Assembly (NCBI RefSeq): GCF_021404405.1
Contig: NZ_JABFTV010000005.1
Span: 186,001-250,000, forward strand
Direction: 5' to 3'
DNA from: Billgrantia aerodenitrificans
GTDB taxonomy: Bacteria > Pseudomonadota > Gammaproteobacteria > Pseudomonadales > Halomonadaceae
Length of the DNA stretch: 64,000 nucleotides
Below the pieces are notes generated by a model that saw only the letters and a program-made list of their open reading frames with translations, was not told the origin of the DNA and made no database searches. Both the position numbers and the translations under genes were made by a program. Below, piece after piece: positions 63,572 to 64,000 of the stretch (positions are counted from its first letter, which is position 1; every line of letters starts with the position of its first letter).

Positions 63572-64000
63572 TCAGCCCTCGCGCACCGTGCGCTTCTCGA
63601 TACGCTTCTCGAAAGTGCCCTGGATGATGCGGTCGACGTAGATACCCGGCGTATGGATCTGGTCGGGGCGCAGCTCACCCGGCTCGACGATCTCCTCGAC
63701 CTCCACCACGGTGATCTTGCCGCAGGTAGCGGCCAGCGGGTTGAAGTTCTGCGCCGTATCGCGATACACCACGTTGCCGTAGCGGTCGGCCTTCCAGCCT
63801 TTGACGATGGCGAAATCGGCGTGGAACGCCTCCTCGAGGATGTAATGGCGACCGTTGAACTCGCGCACCTCCTTGCCCTCACCGATCGGCGTGCCGTAGC
63901 CGGTTGCCGTGTAGAAGGCAGGAATCCCGGCGCCGCCGGCGCGCATCTTCTCGGCCAGGGTGCCCTGGGGGGTCAGGATCACTTCGATCTCTTCGTTGAG
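63572..64000 (-). CDS. scoA: CoA-transferase subunit A, 5' end cut by the window
   Basis: The coding region runs off the right edge, so only about 142 C-terminal residues are seen, from [19 protein letters not shown] onward. [47 protein letters not shown] and [18 protein letters not shown] are landmarks of the alpha subunit of 3-oxoacid CoA-transferases. It precedes scoB on the minus strand and would be co-transcribed with it. The N-terminal part with the glycine-rich motif lies outside the window. Confidence 0.92.
   Translation of the reverse strand, partial: LNEEIEVILTPQGTLAEKMRAGGAGIPAFYTATGYGTPIGEGKEVREFNGRHYILEEAFHADFAIVKGWKADRYGNVVYRDTAQNFNPLAATCGKITVVEVEEIVEPGELRPDQIHTPGIYVDRIIQGTFEKRIEKRTVREG

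Overview
The window is a 64 kb stretch of a gammaproteobacterial chromosome, very probably from Halomonas or a close relative in the Halomonadaceae. The main evidence is the ectABC ectoine operon at 6553-8957, whose proteins look very close to the Halomonas elongata enzymes. High G+C, dense gene packing and a complete proteobacterial tol-pal cluster agree with this. I see no phage, integron, transposase, plasmid or CRISPR genes, and no rRNA or tRNA genes. The window is mostly core genome, so the unusual signals are divergent or little-characterised proteins and non-coding structures between genes.

Left part (1-14.5 kb): the end of sufE, a ribbon-helix-helix protein, a DJ-1/PfpI protein, a zur-hisI-yidD operon, and a three-gene RimK-like operon (retropepsin-like lipoprotein, seven-helix inactive-transglutaminase protein, ATP-grasp ligase). 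Then come ectABC, glutathione reductase, a beta-carbonic anhydrase, a Xaa-Pro dipeptidase with a YheT-type hydrolase, and msrA. Middle part (14.5-36.6 kb): tamB-tamA, a membrane-anchored coiled-coil protein, a UDP-glucose-dehydrogenase-like gene that lacks the catalytic Cys, and galU, all on the minus strand. On the plus strand are ubiG-mupP. A long minus-strand run follows, read aspS, ruvC, ruvA, ruvB, ybgC, tolQ, tolR, tolA, tolB, pal, cpoB, yciK, with an fmdB-like gene upstream of aspS.

Right part (36.7-64 kb): a compact three-gene operon for nucleoside/ribose and hydroxyacid metabolism, acylphosphatase, a leucine-dehydrogenase-like enzyme, a YihY membrane protein, a bifunctional NadM-Nudix enzyme, a HypT-like LysR regulator, cardiolipin synthase, class I fumarase, and a PoxB-like ThDP enzyme flanked by a 23-bp direct repeat. 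DNA repair genes (nei, uvrB), an OsmC-like protein, a Cys-less HMA-like small protein, ygfZ, a tatD-like gene and prfC follow. A RegB/RegA-type redox two-component pair, 3-hydroxybutyrate dehydrogenase, an orphan HybE-like protein, an inositol-monophosphatase-family gene, a glutaredoxin, a DUF1338-like protein and a succinyl-CoA:3-oxoacid CoA-transferase (scoB complete, scoA cut by the window end) complete it.

Functional themes are osmoadaptation (ectoine), envelope integrity (Tol-Pal, TamAB, cardiolipin synthase, galU), redox defence (Gor, MsrA, glutaredoxin, OsmC, HypT-like, RegBA), DNA repair (RuvABC, UvrB, Nei), and use of 3-hydroxybutyrate or PHB-derived ketone bodies (BdhA with ScoAB). 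The most interesting items for follow-up are the RimK-like operon, the UGDH-like protein without catalytic residues, a perfect inverted pair of consensus DnaA boxes at 62621-62649, a 97-bp interspersed-repeat-like inverted structure at 58893-58989, and short tandem repeats in two divergent promoters.
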